Part shown: positions 23,312 through 31,783 of the stretch, in pieces
How the letters are laid out: each line of letters begins with the position of its first letter
How positions within the stretch are numbered: position 1 is the first letter of the stretch
Assembly: GCA_041751955.1 (NCBI GenBank)
Contig: JBGSIB010000054.1
Coordinates: 1-64,000, forward strand
Length of the DNA stretch: 64,000 bases
Direction of reading: 5' to 3'
Source: UBA2040 sp041751955
Lineage (GTDB): Bacteria > Bacteroidota > Bacteroidia > Flavobacteriales_D > Crocinitomicaceae
Position numbers and translations under genes: made by a program
The notes under the pieces: model-generated
Seen by the model: the letters and a program-made list of their open reading frames with translations, nothing else
The model's database searches: none
What the model was told of the DNA's origin: nothing

Positions 23312-25471
23312 ATGAAATCAACAATACTCTTCGCAATTTTATTCGTTTCGTCGCTGGGATGGGGACAAACGAAATTGGCAGGTCATGTACTTTCCAACAA
23401 GAACGAACCAATTTTCGGGGCACGCATTATCATTTCAGGAACTTATGATGGTGCGAATTCGGATCCTGATGGCAATTTCCTTATTTCCACTTCAAAGAAA
23501 GATTCCATTTTTCTGAGTGTGAAATGTATGGGTTATGATCCAATTGAAATTCCATTTTTTCTAGCAAAAGACAGCAATTGGTTGAGTGTGCGTTTGCGAC
23601 CAACGTTCAAAGAAATGGAGGCCGTAACCATAACAGCAGGAGCATTTGCCGCAGGTGATAAAAAGAATGCAATTCTGGTCAGCGCTTTAGACTTAATGAC
23701 CGTTCCTTCTAGCTCCGGAAATGTAATTGGTGCTTTGCAATCTTTGCCAGGAACATCCAACAATGGCGAATCGGGAAAATTGTTTGTTCGTGGCGGAGCG
23801 AGCGAAGAAAGTCAGACCTTCATCGATGGTGCTTTGGTGAACAATCCGTACAATATTTCGGCACCCAATACTTCCGTTCGCAGTCGCTTCAATCCTTTTA
23901 TGTTCGAAGGTCCAGTTTTCAGCACAGGTGGATTTTCCGCTGAATATGGACAATCTCTTTCCTCCGTTTTGTTGCTCGAAACCAAAGGTTTGCAAGAGAA
24001 AGATCAATTGGATATATCTGTAATGAATGTTGGTTTGGGTTTGGCGGGAACGAAAAAGTGGGACAAAACTGCTATAACTGGAAGCGTTGATTATTCCAAT
24101 TTGACACCGTATATGAACGTGATAAAACAAGATATGCGTTGGAATAAAATGCCAGAAACTTTAGAAACAGGATTGAATTTCCGACACAACACAAGCAAAG
24201 GGTTATTCAAAGTTTATGGCAATTATTCCAGTTCTAATTTCTCCTTATACCAGCCGAATTTGAACACACAAACGGAAGACAATCTAAAACTTGGCAATCG
24301 AAATACCTACATCAATACTTCATATTTAACCAAAGTAGGGAAGAAGGGGATTTTAAAAACGAGTACATCTTTTACGGATTATCGCGAAGATACAGGCATC
24401 AATTCGGCACTTTTGACCAAACAAACCTACGGTGGACATGCCAAAGCTCGTTTGAGTAATAATATTTCGTCAAGAATAGGATTAACGTCTGGAGTTGAGG
24501 TTTTTTTCAAAGATTTTACGCAACAATATCGATTGAATGAGGCCGAAAATAAAAACCAATTCTTAGATTTTACCTTGGGTGGTTTCACAGAAGGACAAAT
24601 TCATTTCACGGAAAAAATTGTAGCGCGTGTTGGAGCGAGAATCGATCATTCGACGTATTTGAACCAAACGAAGATTTCACCAAGAATTTCAGCAGCTTAC
24701 AAATTGGGAAAATTCGGACAAATGGCTTTGGCGGGCGGTTCGTTTTATCAGGCACCAAATGATGCTTATTTGTTATACACTGATCAATTGAATTTTGAGT
24801 TGGCCAATCAAATCATGCTGAACTACACACGAACCAAAAATGCACGTTCCCTGAAAGTAGAAGCGTATTACAAATCTTACGATCAATTGACGAAATTTGA
24901 GGGAAGTCAAGCTTTCTTTTTGCCGAGTCACTACACCAATCAAGGGAAAGGTTTTGCCCAAGGAATCGATGTGTTTTTCCGAGATAAAAAGACCATCAAG
25001 AATGGTGATTACTGGATTTCCTATTCTTACCTCGACACGAAACGCGAATATTTGAACTTTCATGTTGCCGCAACCCCAAGTTTTGCTGCGAAACATAATT
25101 TGTCTATCGTTTACAAACACTGGATCAACGCTGCTCGTATGTATGTCGGAGCGAATTTCTCCTACACTTCTCCGCGTGTTTACAACGACCCGAATGAAGC
25201 CATTTTCAACAACCAAAAAATGCGCGCTAACCAAACTTTGAATGTAAATCTGACTTATTTGTTCAAACCGAATGTTATTTTTTACCTGGCCGCGAGCAAC
25301 GTTTTTGGAGCAAAACAAGAATTCGGTTACCGCTTTGCCGACAATCCGAACAACGATGGCGTCTACGAAAAGGCTCTCGTTAAAGCACCAGCAAGTCGAT
25401 TTTTCATCTTGGCTTGTTTCATCACATTATCTAAGAGTGGGCAAGAAAATCAGTTGGATAAGATTCAGTAG
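23312..25471 (+). CDS. TonB-dependent outer-membrane receptor
   Basis: This 719-residue receptor begins with a signal peptide (MKSTILFAILFVSSLGWGQ). It continues with a carboxypeptidase-regulatory-like domain (KLAGHVLSNKNEPIFGARIII, about 20-100) and a plug with IGALQSLPG and LFVRGGASEESQTFIDG. A beta-barrel ends at FILACFITL. It has no SusD partner nearby, so it is not a classical polysaccharide-utilisation pair; the ligand may be a metal chelate or small molecule. The start ATG 23312 was chosen because the upstream ATG lies in a repeat. It is followed by the TPR/DUF2141 gene and then the LytS/LytR pair, all on the plus strand. Confidence 0.93.
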   Translation: MKSTILFAILFVSSLGWGQTKLAGHVLSNKNEPIFGARIIISGTYDGANSDPDGNFLISTSKKDSIFLSVKCMGYDPIEIPFFLAKDSNWLSVRLRPTFKEMEAVTITAGAFAAGDKKNAILVSALDLMTVPSSSGNVIGALQSLPGTSNNGESGKLFVRGGASEESQTFIDGALVNNPYNISAPNTSVRSRFNPFMFEGPVFSTGGFSAEYGQSLSSVLLLETKGLQEKDQLDISVMNVGLGLAGTKKWDKTAITGSVDYSNLTPYMNVIKQDMRWNKMPETLETGLNFRHNTSKGLFKVYGNYSSSNFSLYQPNLNTQTEDNLKLGNRNTYINTSYLTKVGKKGILKTSTSFTDYREDTGINSALLTKQTYGGHAKARLSNNISSRIGLTSGVEVFFKDFTQQYRLNEAENKNQFLDFTLGGFTEGQIHFTEKIVARVGARIDHSTYLNQTKISPRISAAYKLGKFGQMALAGGSFYQAPNDAYLLYTDQLNFELANQIMLNYTRTKNARSLKVEAYYKSYDQLTKFEGSQAFFLPSHYTNQGKGFAQGIDVFFRDKKTIKNGDYWISYSYLDTKREYLNFHVAATPSFAAKHNLSIVYKHWINAARMYVGANFSYTSPRVYNDPNEAIFNNQKMRANQTLNVNLTYLFKPNVIFYLAASNVFGAKQEFGYRFADNPNNDGVYEKALVKAPASRFFILACFITLSKSGQENQLDKIQ

Positions 25472-25507
25472 GGAATTAAGAATTAAGAATTTTCCTTGTT
25501 TCGTACA

Positions 25508-25549
25508 ATCCGCAATCCGCGATCCGCTAATCCGCAATCCGCAATCCGA
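25508..25549. repeat. Tandem 7-bp array, downstream copy, plus CAATTCGT repeats
   Basis: ATCCGCA-type units (ATCCGCA, ATCCGCG, ATCCGCT and variants) fill this interval. CAATTCGT-type units continue to about 25585. The unit is that of the array at 23174-23215, so the receptor gene is bracketed by the same repeat. Confidence 0.85.
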
Positions 25550-25594
25550 AATTCATCAATTCGCCAATTCGTCAATTCGTAATTGTATCATATG

Positions 25595-25661
25595 TCAACA
25601 TTCCATCCCCAAAATTCAACAGTTCAGCAACTAACTTTTTCAAAGCACCACATTCCAAGCG
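25595..25661. repeat. Composite direct repeat, downstream copy
   Basis: This copy begins TCAACATTCCATCC and holds AAATTCAACAGTTCAG, then CTTTTTCAA and ACCACATTCC. It aligns base for base with 23234-23300 apart from scattered mismatches and a few gaps. It ends about 35 bp before the TPR/DUF2141 gene. Confidence 0.75.
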
Positions 25662-25695
25662 ACATTTGAAGTATAAATTTTAAAAAATAGAAATC

Positions 25696-26721
25696 ATGAG
25701 AAAAATTATCACAAGCTTATTTATCGGTCTATCGTTTATCTCTTTCGGACAAAACGAAATGTTTCAACAAAAAATGGGCGAAGCGCTTCAGGCTTTCGGG
25801 CAATCCAAAACAGCAGTTGATTACGCAAAAGCTGCTCAAAAATTCAACGAAATTGCGCAAGTTGAAACTGAAAATTGGTTGCCAGCTTATTACGAAGTAA
25901 TGTCTTACACCATGGCTGGATTTTCGAGACAAATTACTGCAGATGAAAAAGATGCGTATTTGGACATGGCAAAACCAACGATGGAAAACTTAAAGAAATT
26001 AGCGCCACATGAATCAGAAATCTTTGCCTTAGAATCCATGTTCGTTACGGCGCGTTTGGTAGTAAATCCTATGGAAAGAGGACAAAGTATGACCGCCCTT
26101 TCTATTGGTGCAGCGGAGCGAGCTTTGGCTTTGAACCCGAATAATCCTAGAGCGAAATACATGAAATTATCCAATCAAATGGGTACTGCACAATTTTTCG
26201 GAAAAGACGTGGCTCCATTTTGTCAAACCGCCTCTACGATATATGCAGAATGGGACAATTTTGAATTGAAAAGTCCTTTTCATCCGAGTTGGGGGAAAGA
26301 TGAGGTAGAGGAAATCATTAAGAATTGTGGTGCCAAAAAAGAGGAGGGAAGTATTCAAAAAGAAGAAAATAAGTCAAGTGGCTTGTCCTTGCAGGTTCAT
26401 GTTCAAAAATTAAAATCTTCTGAAGGTCTAGTTTTGATGCAGCTGAAAAATGAAAAGGAAGAAGTGATCCAAACAAAATCAGTAGCGATTGAAAACGGAA
26501 ATGCATTGGTTTCTTTTACCAATTTACCAGAGGGAAAATATGCGGTTTCCTATTTTCATGACGCGAATTCAAACATGAAATTGGATTCGGGCAAATATGG
26601 ACCCACGGAAGGATATGGCTTTTCAAACAACGCGAAAGGATTCATGAATGCGCCAGATTTTAGCAAAACCCTTTTTCTGCTCAATTCGGATGTGACTTTG
26701 TCTTTGAAAACAAGAAATTAA
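25696..26721 (+). CDS. Exported TPR-like protein with C-terminal DUF2141 domain
   Basis: This 341-residue protein has a signal peptide (to about SFG, residue 18). Residues 20-215 form a helical repeat region with TPR-like A-helix patterns (YAKAAQKFNEIAQ, AAERALALNPNNPRAKYMK). A linker of Lys/Glu residues follows. The final 115 residues form a DUF2141 beta-sandwich (LVLMQLKNEKEEVIQ, LPEGKYAVSYFHDANSNMKLD, YGPTEGYGFSNNAKG). DUF2141 proteins are periplasmic and of unknown role. Their fusion to a TPR-like unit here, between a receptor and a LytS kinase, suggests an envelope sensing or assembly role. Confidence 0.82.
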   Translation: MRKIITSLFIGLSFISFGQNEMFQQKMGEALQAFGQSKTAVDYAKAAQKFNEIAQVETENWLPAYYEVMSYTMAGFSRQITADEKDAYLDMAKPTMENLKKLAPHESEIFALESMFVTARLVVNPMERGQSMTALSIGAAERALALNPNNPRAKYMKLSNQMGTAQFFGKDVAPFCQTASTIYAEWDNFELKSPFHPSWGKDEVEEIIKNCGAKKEEGSIQKEENKSSGLSLQVHVQKLKSSEGLVLMQLKNEKEEVIQTKSVAIENGNALVSFTNLPEGKYAVSYFHDANSNMKLDSGKYGPTEGYGFSNNAKGFMNAPDFSKTLFLLNSDVTLSLKTRN

Positions 26722-26811
26722 TACTGGCTTTGCCGAACAGAAATCTTTAACGACCGGATATTTCTCCGTACACCTAAAATTTAATTTTATCTTTAAATCT
26801 CAATAGCAAAA

Positions 26812-27843
26812 ATGGAAAATAGAAGCATCATACAACCTTTTCGTACTTGGACGAGCTTTCTGATTGCGAATTTTATTGTTGGTGTTTTGTTTCATGTGTT
26901 TTCAGATTTTCATTTCAATTTCATAAATGCAACAATAACTGTTATTTGGTCCATGTTCATTTCCATCACACTATGGCTGGGAAATGCTTATTTGCAAGGA
27001 TTAATCAACCGCAAATATACTTGGCTAGATTATCCCATACACCGATTTTTCTGGACGATAGTTTCTGTGGTAATTTATTCAGTCCTGGCATATTCCGTCG
27101 TTCAAGTGATTATGTATTGGTTCGTTGTTGGATATTCTCCGATGAAAACCTTGAAAGATATTTCAGGACAGTGGACCATGATAATGATGATTTCTTTTGG
27201 TGTTTCTTTTGTCACAGGAGCTATCGGATTTTTAAATGGTTGGAAAGAGTCGGAAATCAAGCAGGAACAGCTCAAAACAGAAATGATGAGCTACAAATAC
27301 GAAGCATTGAAGAACCAAATCAATCCACATTTTTTGTTCAATAGCTTGAATGTTCTTACAGATTTGGTATACGAGAATCAAGAATTGGCCGTCAAATTCA
27401 TTCACAAATTCAGTGACATTTATCGTTATGTTTTGGAGAGTAGAGACAAGGAATTGCAGCCTTTGAATGAGGAGAAAGAATTCATTGAAAAATTTGTTTT
27501 CCTGCTGCAAATTCGCTTCGAAGAAAAGTTGAAAGTTACCATTGATTTGCCTAATAATCCTGAGGATCTGATTGTTCCCCTTGCCATTCAATTATTGGTT
27601 GAAAATGCGGTGAAACACAATGAAATTTCAAAGCAGTTTCCTTTGGAAATAAACATTTATAGAGAAGAAGATTTCGTTGTGGTGACCAATTCGATTCAAA
27701 GCAAAAAAACAAACGAAGAAAGCAGCAAAATCGGGTTGAAAAACTTGGAGCAACAGTATCATTTTTTTACTAAAACACCCATGATTGTTTCAAGCGACGA
27801 AAAACAGTTTACGGTCAAAATTCCAATTGTAAAATCAGCATAG
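26812..27843 (+). CDS. LytS-type sensor histidine kinase
   Basis: This 343-residue kinase has four membrane spans in residues 15-150, without an extracellular sensor domain of notable size. A cytoplasmic His_kinase core follows. The phospho-accepting His is in INPHFLFNSLNVLTDL. The ATP-binding part shows PLAIQLLVENAVKHNEIS and IGLKNLEQQY. It belongs to the HPK8/LytS group and should phosphorylate the response regulator encoded immediately downstream, with only one base between stop and ATG. The TATCTTTA upstream of its ATG resembles a -7 box. Signal is unknown. Confidence 0.93.
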   Translation: MENRSIIQPFRTWTSFLIANFIVGVLFHVFSDFHFNFINATITVIWSMFISITLWLGNAYLQGLINRKYTWLDYPIHRFFWTIVSVVIYSVLAYSVVQVIMYWFVVGYSPMKTLKDISGQWTMIMMISFGVSFVTGAIGFLNGWKESEIKQEQLKTEMMSYKYEALKNQINPHFLFNSLNVLTDLVYENQELAVKFIHKFSDIYRYVLESRDKELQPLNEEKEFIEKFVFLLQIRFEEKLKVTIDLPNNPEDLIVPLAIQLLVENAVKHNEISKQFPLEINIYREEDFVVVTNSIQSKKTNEESSKIGLKNLEQQYHFFTKTPMIVSSDEKQFTVKIPIVKSA

Positions 27844-27844
27844 A

Positions 27845-28588
27845 ATGAAGGTTTTAATCATAGAAGATGAAGCAAGAGCAGCGAGAAAATTACAGGAATT
27901 GATTCTTGAAATCGCACCACAAATGAAGATTGAAACAATTCTAGAAACCGTTCGTGAAAGCATCGATTTTCTGTCCAAAAACAAAGTCGATCTCATCTTT
28001 TCCGATATCCAATTGGCAGATGGGATTAGTTTTGAAATTTACCAAAAGGTTTCAGTCAATTGTCCGATAATTTTCACAACAGCTTACGACCAATATGCAA
28101 TAAAAGCCTTTGAAACAAAAGGGATTGATTACTTGCTTAAACCCATTCAGAAAGACCGTTTACAGCAGGCGATTGAAAAATTTGAGGAATTGAAACCGAA
28201 TGTGGACATCAAGCACTTATTGGAATTGATTCAAAAACCTGAGAAAAATTTCAAAAAGCGTTTTATGATTAAAGTGGGCGAGAAAATCAAAACCATCACC
28301 ACCGATGAAATCAATGCTTTTTATAGTTTGGAAAAAGGAACTTATTTACTGACAAATTCCGGCAGAAATTATGTCGTGGATTTTAGTTTGGAAGACGTGA
28401 ATAATTTACTCGATCCTGAACATTTCTTTCGCATTAACCGCAAAATCATCGTGAATTTATCGGGAATTGAAGAAATCATTTCGCACACCAATAGTCGCTT
28501 GAAATTGGTCGTGCCACACTTAGAACTGGATGAGGTAATCGTTGCTCGTGAAAAGGTTAACGACTTTAAGACTTGGGTGGGAGCTTGA
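27845..28588 (+). CDS. LytTR response regulator
   Basis: This 247-residue regulator has a receiver domain in residues 1-120. The phospho-acceptor Asp is in LIFSDIQLADGIS, the switch Thr in PIIFTTAYDQYAIKAF, and the Lys in YLLKPIQKDRL. A LytTR DNA-binding domain (about 140-245) follows, with GEKIKTITTDEINAFYSLEKGTYLLT and RINRKIIVNLSGI. LytTR proteins bind direct-repeat sites with their beta-sheet. The targets are unknown, but the upstream receptor and DUF2141 gene are the obvious candidates. The frame ends just before two facing repeat arrays. Confidence 0.94.
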   Translation: MKVLIIEDEARAARKLQELILEIAPQMKIETILETVRESIDFLSKNKVDLIFSDIQLADGISFEIYQKVSVNCPIIFTTAYDQYAIKAFETKGIDYLLKPIQKDRLQQAIEKFEELKPNVDIKHLLELIQKPEKNFKKRFMIKVGEKIKTITTDEINAFYSLEKGTYLLTNSGRNYVVDFSLEDVNNLLDPEHFFRINRKIIVNLSGIEEIISHTNSRLKLVVPHLELDEVIVAREKVNDFKTWVGA

Positions 28589-28618
28589 TGGAAAGCCGCT
28601 AATCACCACGAATGATTT

Positions 28619-28790
28619 GGGTTGGATTGTGGAGAAAGTATTGCCACGAATTACACGAATGACCACCAATGCATTATGTTGTATTGTGGAGAAAAAAAAT
28701 GCCACCAATACCACGAATGACCACGAATGCGCTATGTTGTATTGTGGAGAAAAAAATTGCCACGAATACCACGAATGATCACGAATAAAT
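28619..28790. repeat. Tandem array of about 58-bp units, CCACGAAT-rich (three copies)
   Basis: Three imperfect units of about 58 bp follow the LytTR stop, each carrying TTGTGGAGAAA, GCCACGAAT-type and ACCACGAATGA segments. An open frame of 78 codons over them is a repeat artefact. The array faces a second one in the opposite orientation. Confidence 0.85.
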
Positions 28791-28847
28791 CCCAGGAATT
28801 CATTAAGTAAACTTATTTTTGAATATCCTTCAAAACCATTTCACCCA

Positions 28848-28991
28848 AAACATTAGTGAAAATTCGTGTAATTCGTGGCTACAAAAACCCAACCCAAAAA
28901 ACATTAGTGAAAATTCGTGGCAATCAAAAACGCAACCTAAAAAACATTAGTGAAAATTCGCGTAATTCGTGGCAATCAAAAACCCAACCAC
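28848..28991. repeat. Facing array of about 50-bp units, ATTCGTGGC-rich (three copies)
   Basis: Three imperfect units contain AAAACATTAGTGAAAATTCG followed by GTGTAATTCGTGGC and CAAAAACCCAACC. The 18-base word at 28862-28879 is the exact reverse complement of 28643-28660 in the first array, so the region could fold into a long interrupted hairpin between lytR and the Nudix gene. CACGAAT/ATTCGTG words are common intergenic repeats in Bacteroidota. Confidence 0.85.
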
Positions 28992-29042
28992 ATTTGTGGC
29001 TACCCAACCAAAATTCCATATAAATTTGTGACAAACACTCGC

Positions 29043-29471
29043 ATGAACAAATTCAACCTTCGTGTTTACGGCATCTTAATCAACGACAAACAAGAAGTTT
29101 TGCTTTCGTCTGAGTTGCGTTTTGGCAAATCCATGATTAAGTTTCCTGGTGGCGGTTTAGAATTCGGGGAAAGCCAAAAGGAATGCTTGACGCGTGAATT
29201 TCAAGAAGAATGTGGAATAGATGTCGAAGTAGGCGACTTATTTTATGTGAACGATTTTATGCAAGTTTCCGCCTTCAGTCCAGATCAACAATTGTTTAGT
29301 TTTTACTATTGGGTGAAGTACGACAAATCATATGAACTAGAAACATTTTCTCTGGATTACCAACACCTTGCCGAAGGTGAAAAATTAGTATGGCGATCTT
29401 TAAGCGATCTTTCACCAGACGATTTGACTTTCCCGATTGACAAAATTGTAGCCCGTTTATTAATAGGCTAG
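29043..29471 (+). CDS. Nudix hydrolase
   Basis: This 142-residue enzyme hydrolyses nucleoside diphosphate derivatives. The Nudix box G-x5-E-x7-REFQEECGID is seen as GGGLEFGESQKECL followed by TREFQEECGID (about residues 38-62), with metal-binding glutamates in REFQEE. The start is placed at ATG 29043; a longer frame adds 31 codons that lie in the repeat region. The C-terminal half (YYWVKYD, EGEKLVWRSLSDL) is typical. The substrate cannot be predicted from the box alone. The gene stands between the repeat arrays and a small exported protein gene. Confidence 0.92.
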   Translation: MNKFNLRVYGILINDKQEVLLSSELRFGKSMIKFPGGGLEFGESQKECLTREFQEECGIDVEVGDLFYVNDFMQVSAFSPDQQLFSFYYWVKYDKSYELETFSLDYQHLAEGEKLVWRSLSDLSPDDLTFPIDKIVARLLIG

Positions 29472-29740
29472 TCGCGAAAATAGTTTGGATTGACGACCTG
29501 TTAATCCAACTCCATGAAAACATAGATTTTTCGTCCCTCTCGATTTTCCTATAGGTTTATAAATATTTGTACAGGTAGATTTGCCTATCATTCCAAAAGT
29601 AGAAAAAATTAAAAAATTCATTTGGAAACTAAATTCGAAGACGAATAAATTATCTAAACAGCAGAACCCGAAAGCCATGACGTAGAAATCCGGGAGAGAT
29701 TGCTTACAAAAAGTTTTCAGGTCGTTTTAAATAAAAAGTT

Positions 29741-30238
29741 ATGAAGAGCATCTATGTTTTCTTATTGTTAATAGGGTTTTCTGGAGCCAATTTCGCTCAA
29801 GAGATTCCCTCAGATTTTATTGCATCTATAAATGGAATTAGCATTTCTGACGAATTATGGACATTCAAAACGAGCATGACAGAAGCAGCGAAAACCTTGG
29901 ATGATTGCGCTAAAGAAGAAGGTGGTTGCGCGCTAAAAGAACTAGAGGACGATAAGGATGCGCCGCTTCTTCAGCAAATGATAAAAGCAGGAATTTCTGG
30001 CGCGAATACGCAAAAGATAATGGTCGATTTCGAAAAGTCTATTTTGAAAGGAAAAGGAGGAAAACTCTTGAAAAGAATAGATATCGTTTTAGCCTATGAA
30101 AAACATCCAGGTTATAGTTTTTCAGCCATGTGTAATAGAATGAATATCTATATCAAAAAGCTATCCGAAAAGTCGGCTAATCCCGTTGCTGAAGAAACAA
30201 CAACCGAAGAAATCGAAGAAGAATACGTCGAAGAATAA
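29741..30238 (+). CDS. Exported protein of unknown function
   Basis: This 165-residue protein has a signal peptide (MKSIYVFLLLIGFSGANFAQ). The mature region is predicted helical and holds four cysteines: a CAKEEGGC segment, one in AMCNRMNIY, and a further one. It ends in a strongly acidic tail (EETTTEEIEEEYVEE), often seen in calcium-binding or sticky exported proteins. No family is known. It ends 28 bp before the convergent degenerate-helicase gene. Confidence 0.65.
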   Translation: MKSIYVFLLLIGFSGANFAQEIPSDFIASINGISISDELWTFKTSMTEAAKTLDDCAKEEGGCALKELEDDKDAPLLQQMIKAGISGANTQKIMVDFEKSILKGKGGKLLKRIDIVLAYEKHPGYSFSAMCNRMNIYIKKLSEKSANPVAEETTTEEIEEEYVEE

Positions 30239-30266
30239 CCGTTAACCGCCAGCAGCCAAAAGCCAC

Positions 30267-30875
30267 CTACATCTTCACCTTTAAAAACCCAAAAGGAATA
30301 TGCTCACAAAGCGTTTCCATTTTAGCGTCGTATTCCTTCGCACCAATGATGATTTGACATTTCGGCAAACTATCCCCAAGCCTTGTCAAATAAGCCAAAT
30401 TATGACCTTTGAGCGTCAAATTCACATCGTCTATTACAAATAACTTCAACATATTAAGATTCAATCCGCTTTGGATGTATAAATCATAAATGCGTTTTGT
30501 TGTGCCAACAATGATTTCCGTTCCGTCAAAAATATCGTTTCGCTGCTGGATTTGATGTCCGCGTTCGTGAGCAAGATCGATGGTTAAATCCATATGTCTT
30601 GCCCATGCCTTCATTTCTTCGTGACGTTTAACTGCTTCATCGTCGTTTGCACAAATCAAAATTACGCGTGGCGAACCTTCCTGAGGCTCAGGTACCTTGA
30701 ACAAACTCGTCATGACCATCAAAGTGGAAAACCCTTTGCCATCGTCGTTTAGTACGATGAGATTTTTCCCTTCACGAATTTTCTGAAAAAGATTAGCCTG
30801 CGCAGGCGTAAAATCCTCAAAACCTGAATGCAACAAATTTTCAACCAGTGTATCTTGTAATTTCTTGAAAGCCAT
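30267..30875 (-). CDS. Degenerate single-domain DEAD-box helicase-like protein
   Basis: This 202-residue protein aligns with domain 1 of DEAD-box helicases. A Q-motif-like segment (FEDFTPAQANL, residues 19-29) and a Ia/Ib region (TEIIVGTTKRIYDL, 118-131) are present. The catalytic motifs are changed: Walker A reads LNDDGKGFST (42-51) instead of AxTGSGKT, motif II is VIDDV (146-150) in place of DEAD, and the SAT motif is replaced by IGA. Domain 2 is absent. It is therefore expected to lack ATPase and helicase activity and may bind RNA or a partner instead. It is intact, not frameshifted. Confidence 0.8.
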   Translation of the reverse strand: MAFKKLQDTLVENLLHSGFEDFTPAQANLFQKIREGKNLIVLNDDGKGFSTLMVMTSLFKVPEPQEGSPRVILICANDDEAVKRHEEMKAWARHMDLTIDLAHERGHQIQQRNDIFDGTEIIVGTTKRIYDLYIQSGLNLNMLKLFVIDDVNLTLKGHNLAYLTRLGDSLPKCQIIIGAKEYDAKMETLCEHIPFGFLKVKM

Positions 30876-30912
30876 TTATTTATCTTGTTATGTCTATATT
30901 TTTTAACTCCTG

Positions 30913-30999
30913 TCCTAAAGTCCTAAAGTCCTAAAGTCCTAAAGTCCTAAAGTCCTAAAGTCCTATCGTCTTAATGTCCCAAAATCCTAAAATCTCAAC
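30913..30999. repeat. Tandem 8-bp array TCCTAAAG
   Basis: Six perfect TCCTAAAG units (30913-30960) are followed by degenerate ones (TCCTATCG, TCTTAATG, TCCCAAAA and others) up to about 30999. The array reaches the last codons of the MazG gene on the other strand. Confidence 0.9.
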
Positions 31000-31324
31000 T
31001 ATTCAATTTCTCATTCCCCTTATGTCGATCAGCGTCCCGCTCCGTCTTCTTCTCCAAATTCTTTTTCAAAGCTTCTTCCAAATCCACTCCAGTTTGATTA
31101 GCGAGACAAATCAAAACAAACAAAACGTCTGCCAATTCGTCGCCTAAATCTTTATTTTTATCCGATTCTTTTTCGCTTTGTTCACCATAACGACGAGCAA
31201 TAATTCGCGCCACTTCGCCAACTTCTTCCATCAACATCGCCATATTCGTCAGTTCATTAAAATACCGAACTCCGACTTCTTTGATCCACTTGTCAACTAT
31301 ATCTTGCGCCTCTTTTATTTCCAT
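30995..31324 (-). CDS. MazG-like nucleotide pyrophosphohydrolase
   Basis: This 109-residue protein is a compact MazG enzyme with LMEEVGEVARIIARRYGE and DLGDELADVLFVLICLANQ, giving the EExxE and ExxD magnesium motifs. It should hydrolyse non-canonical nucleoside triphosphates. It is the last gene of a three-gene operon rsgA-dtd-mazG; its ATG is 6 bp after the dtd stop. Its stop lies inside the degenerate edge of the 8-bp repeat array. Confidence 0.9.
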   Translation of the reverse strand: MEIKEAQDIVDKWIKEVGVRYFNELTNMAMLMEEVGEVARIIARRYGEQSEKESDKNKDLGDELADVLFVLICLANQTGVDLEEALKKNLEKKTERDADRHKGNEKLNS

Positions 31325-31330
31325 TTTCCT

Positions 31331-31783
31331 CTATTCTTTGTTTTTCGAATCCAAACAAATCGTCACAGGCCCATCATTCAAAAGACTTACTTTCATGTCA
31401 GCTCCAAATTCTCCAGTTTGCACTTTTCTCGAAAGTTGATGTTTCGCTTTAGAAATAAACTCCTCATACAAAGGTATAGCAATTTCTGGGCGAGCAGCCT
31501 TAATAAAACTCGGTCGATTCCCTTTTTTTGTAGAGGCATGTAAAGTAAATTGACTGATAATCAGCATTTCACCATTTTGCTCTAATAAACTTTCGTTCAT
31601 TTTTCCTTCGGAATCTGAGAAAATACGCATTTGGGTTATTTTACCAAGTAACCAATCATTGTCACTTGAATTGTCTTCACTTTCGATACCGAGAAGAACC
31701 AAAAGTCCTTTTTGAATCTGTCCGACAATTTTCCCGTCGATTTCGACAGAAGCTTGGCAAACGCGTTGGATTACAGCTCTCAT
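31331..31783 (-). CDS. dtd: D-aminoacyl-tRNA deacylase
   Basis: This 150-residue enzyme removes D-amino acids (and glycine from tRNA-Ala) from mischarged tRNAs. The signatures ISQFTLHA and LNDGPVTICLDS (the NxGPVT active site) are present, as is RAVIQRVCQASVEIDG at the N-terminus. Its ATG overlaps the rsgA stop in ATGA, so translation is coupled. The function complements RsgA and MazG as ribosome and nucleotide quality control. Confidence 0.97.
   Translation of the reverse strand: MRAVIQRVCQASVEIDGKIVGQIQKGLLVLLGIESEDNSSDNDWLLGKITQMRIFSDSEGKMNESLLEQNGEMLIISQFTLHASTKKGNRPSFIKAARPEIAIPLYEEFISKAKHQLSRKVQTGEFGADMKVSLLNDGPVTICLDSKNKE

Noticed and set aside
28542..28778. A 78-codon plus-strand frame after lytR
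   Set aside because: It overlaps the LytTR gene end and reads through the CCACGAAT tandem array; the peptide is a repeat artefact.
30913..30999. Possible CRISPR array
   Set aside because: Units are only 8 bp with no spacers, and no cas gene is near. It is a simple tandem repeat.
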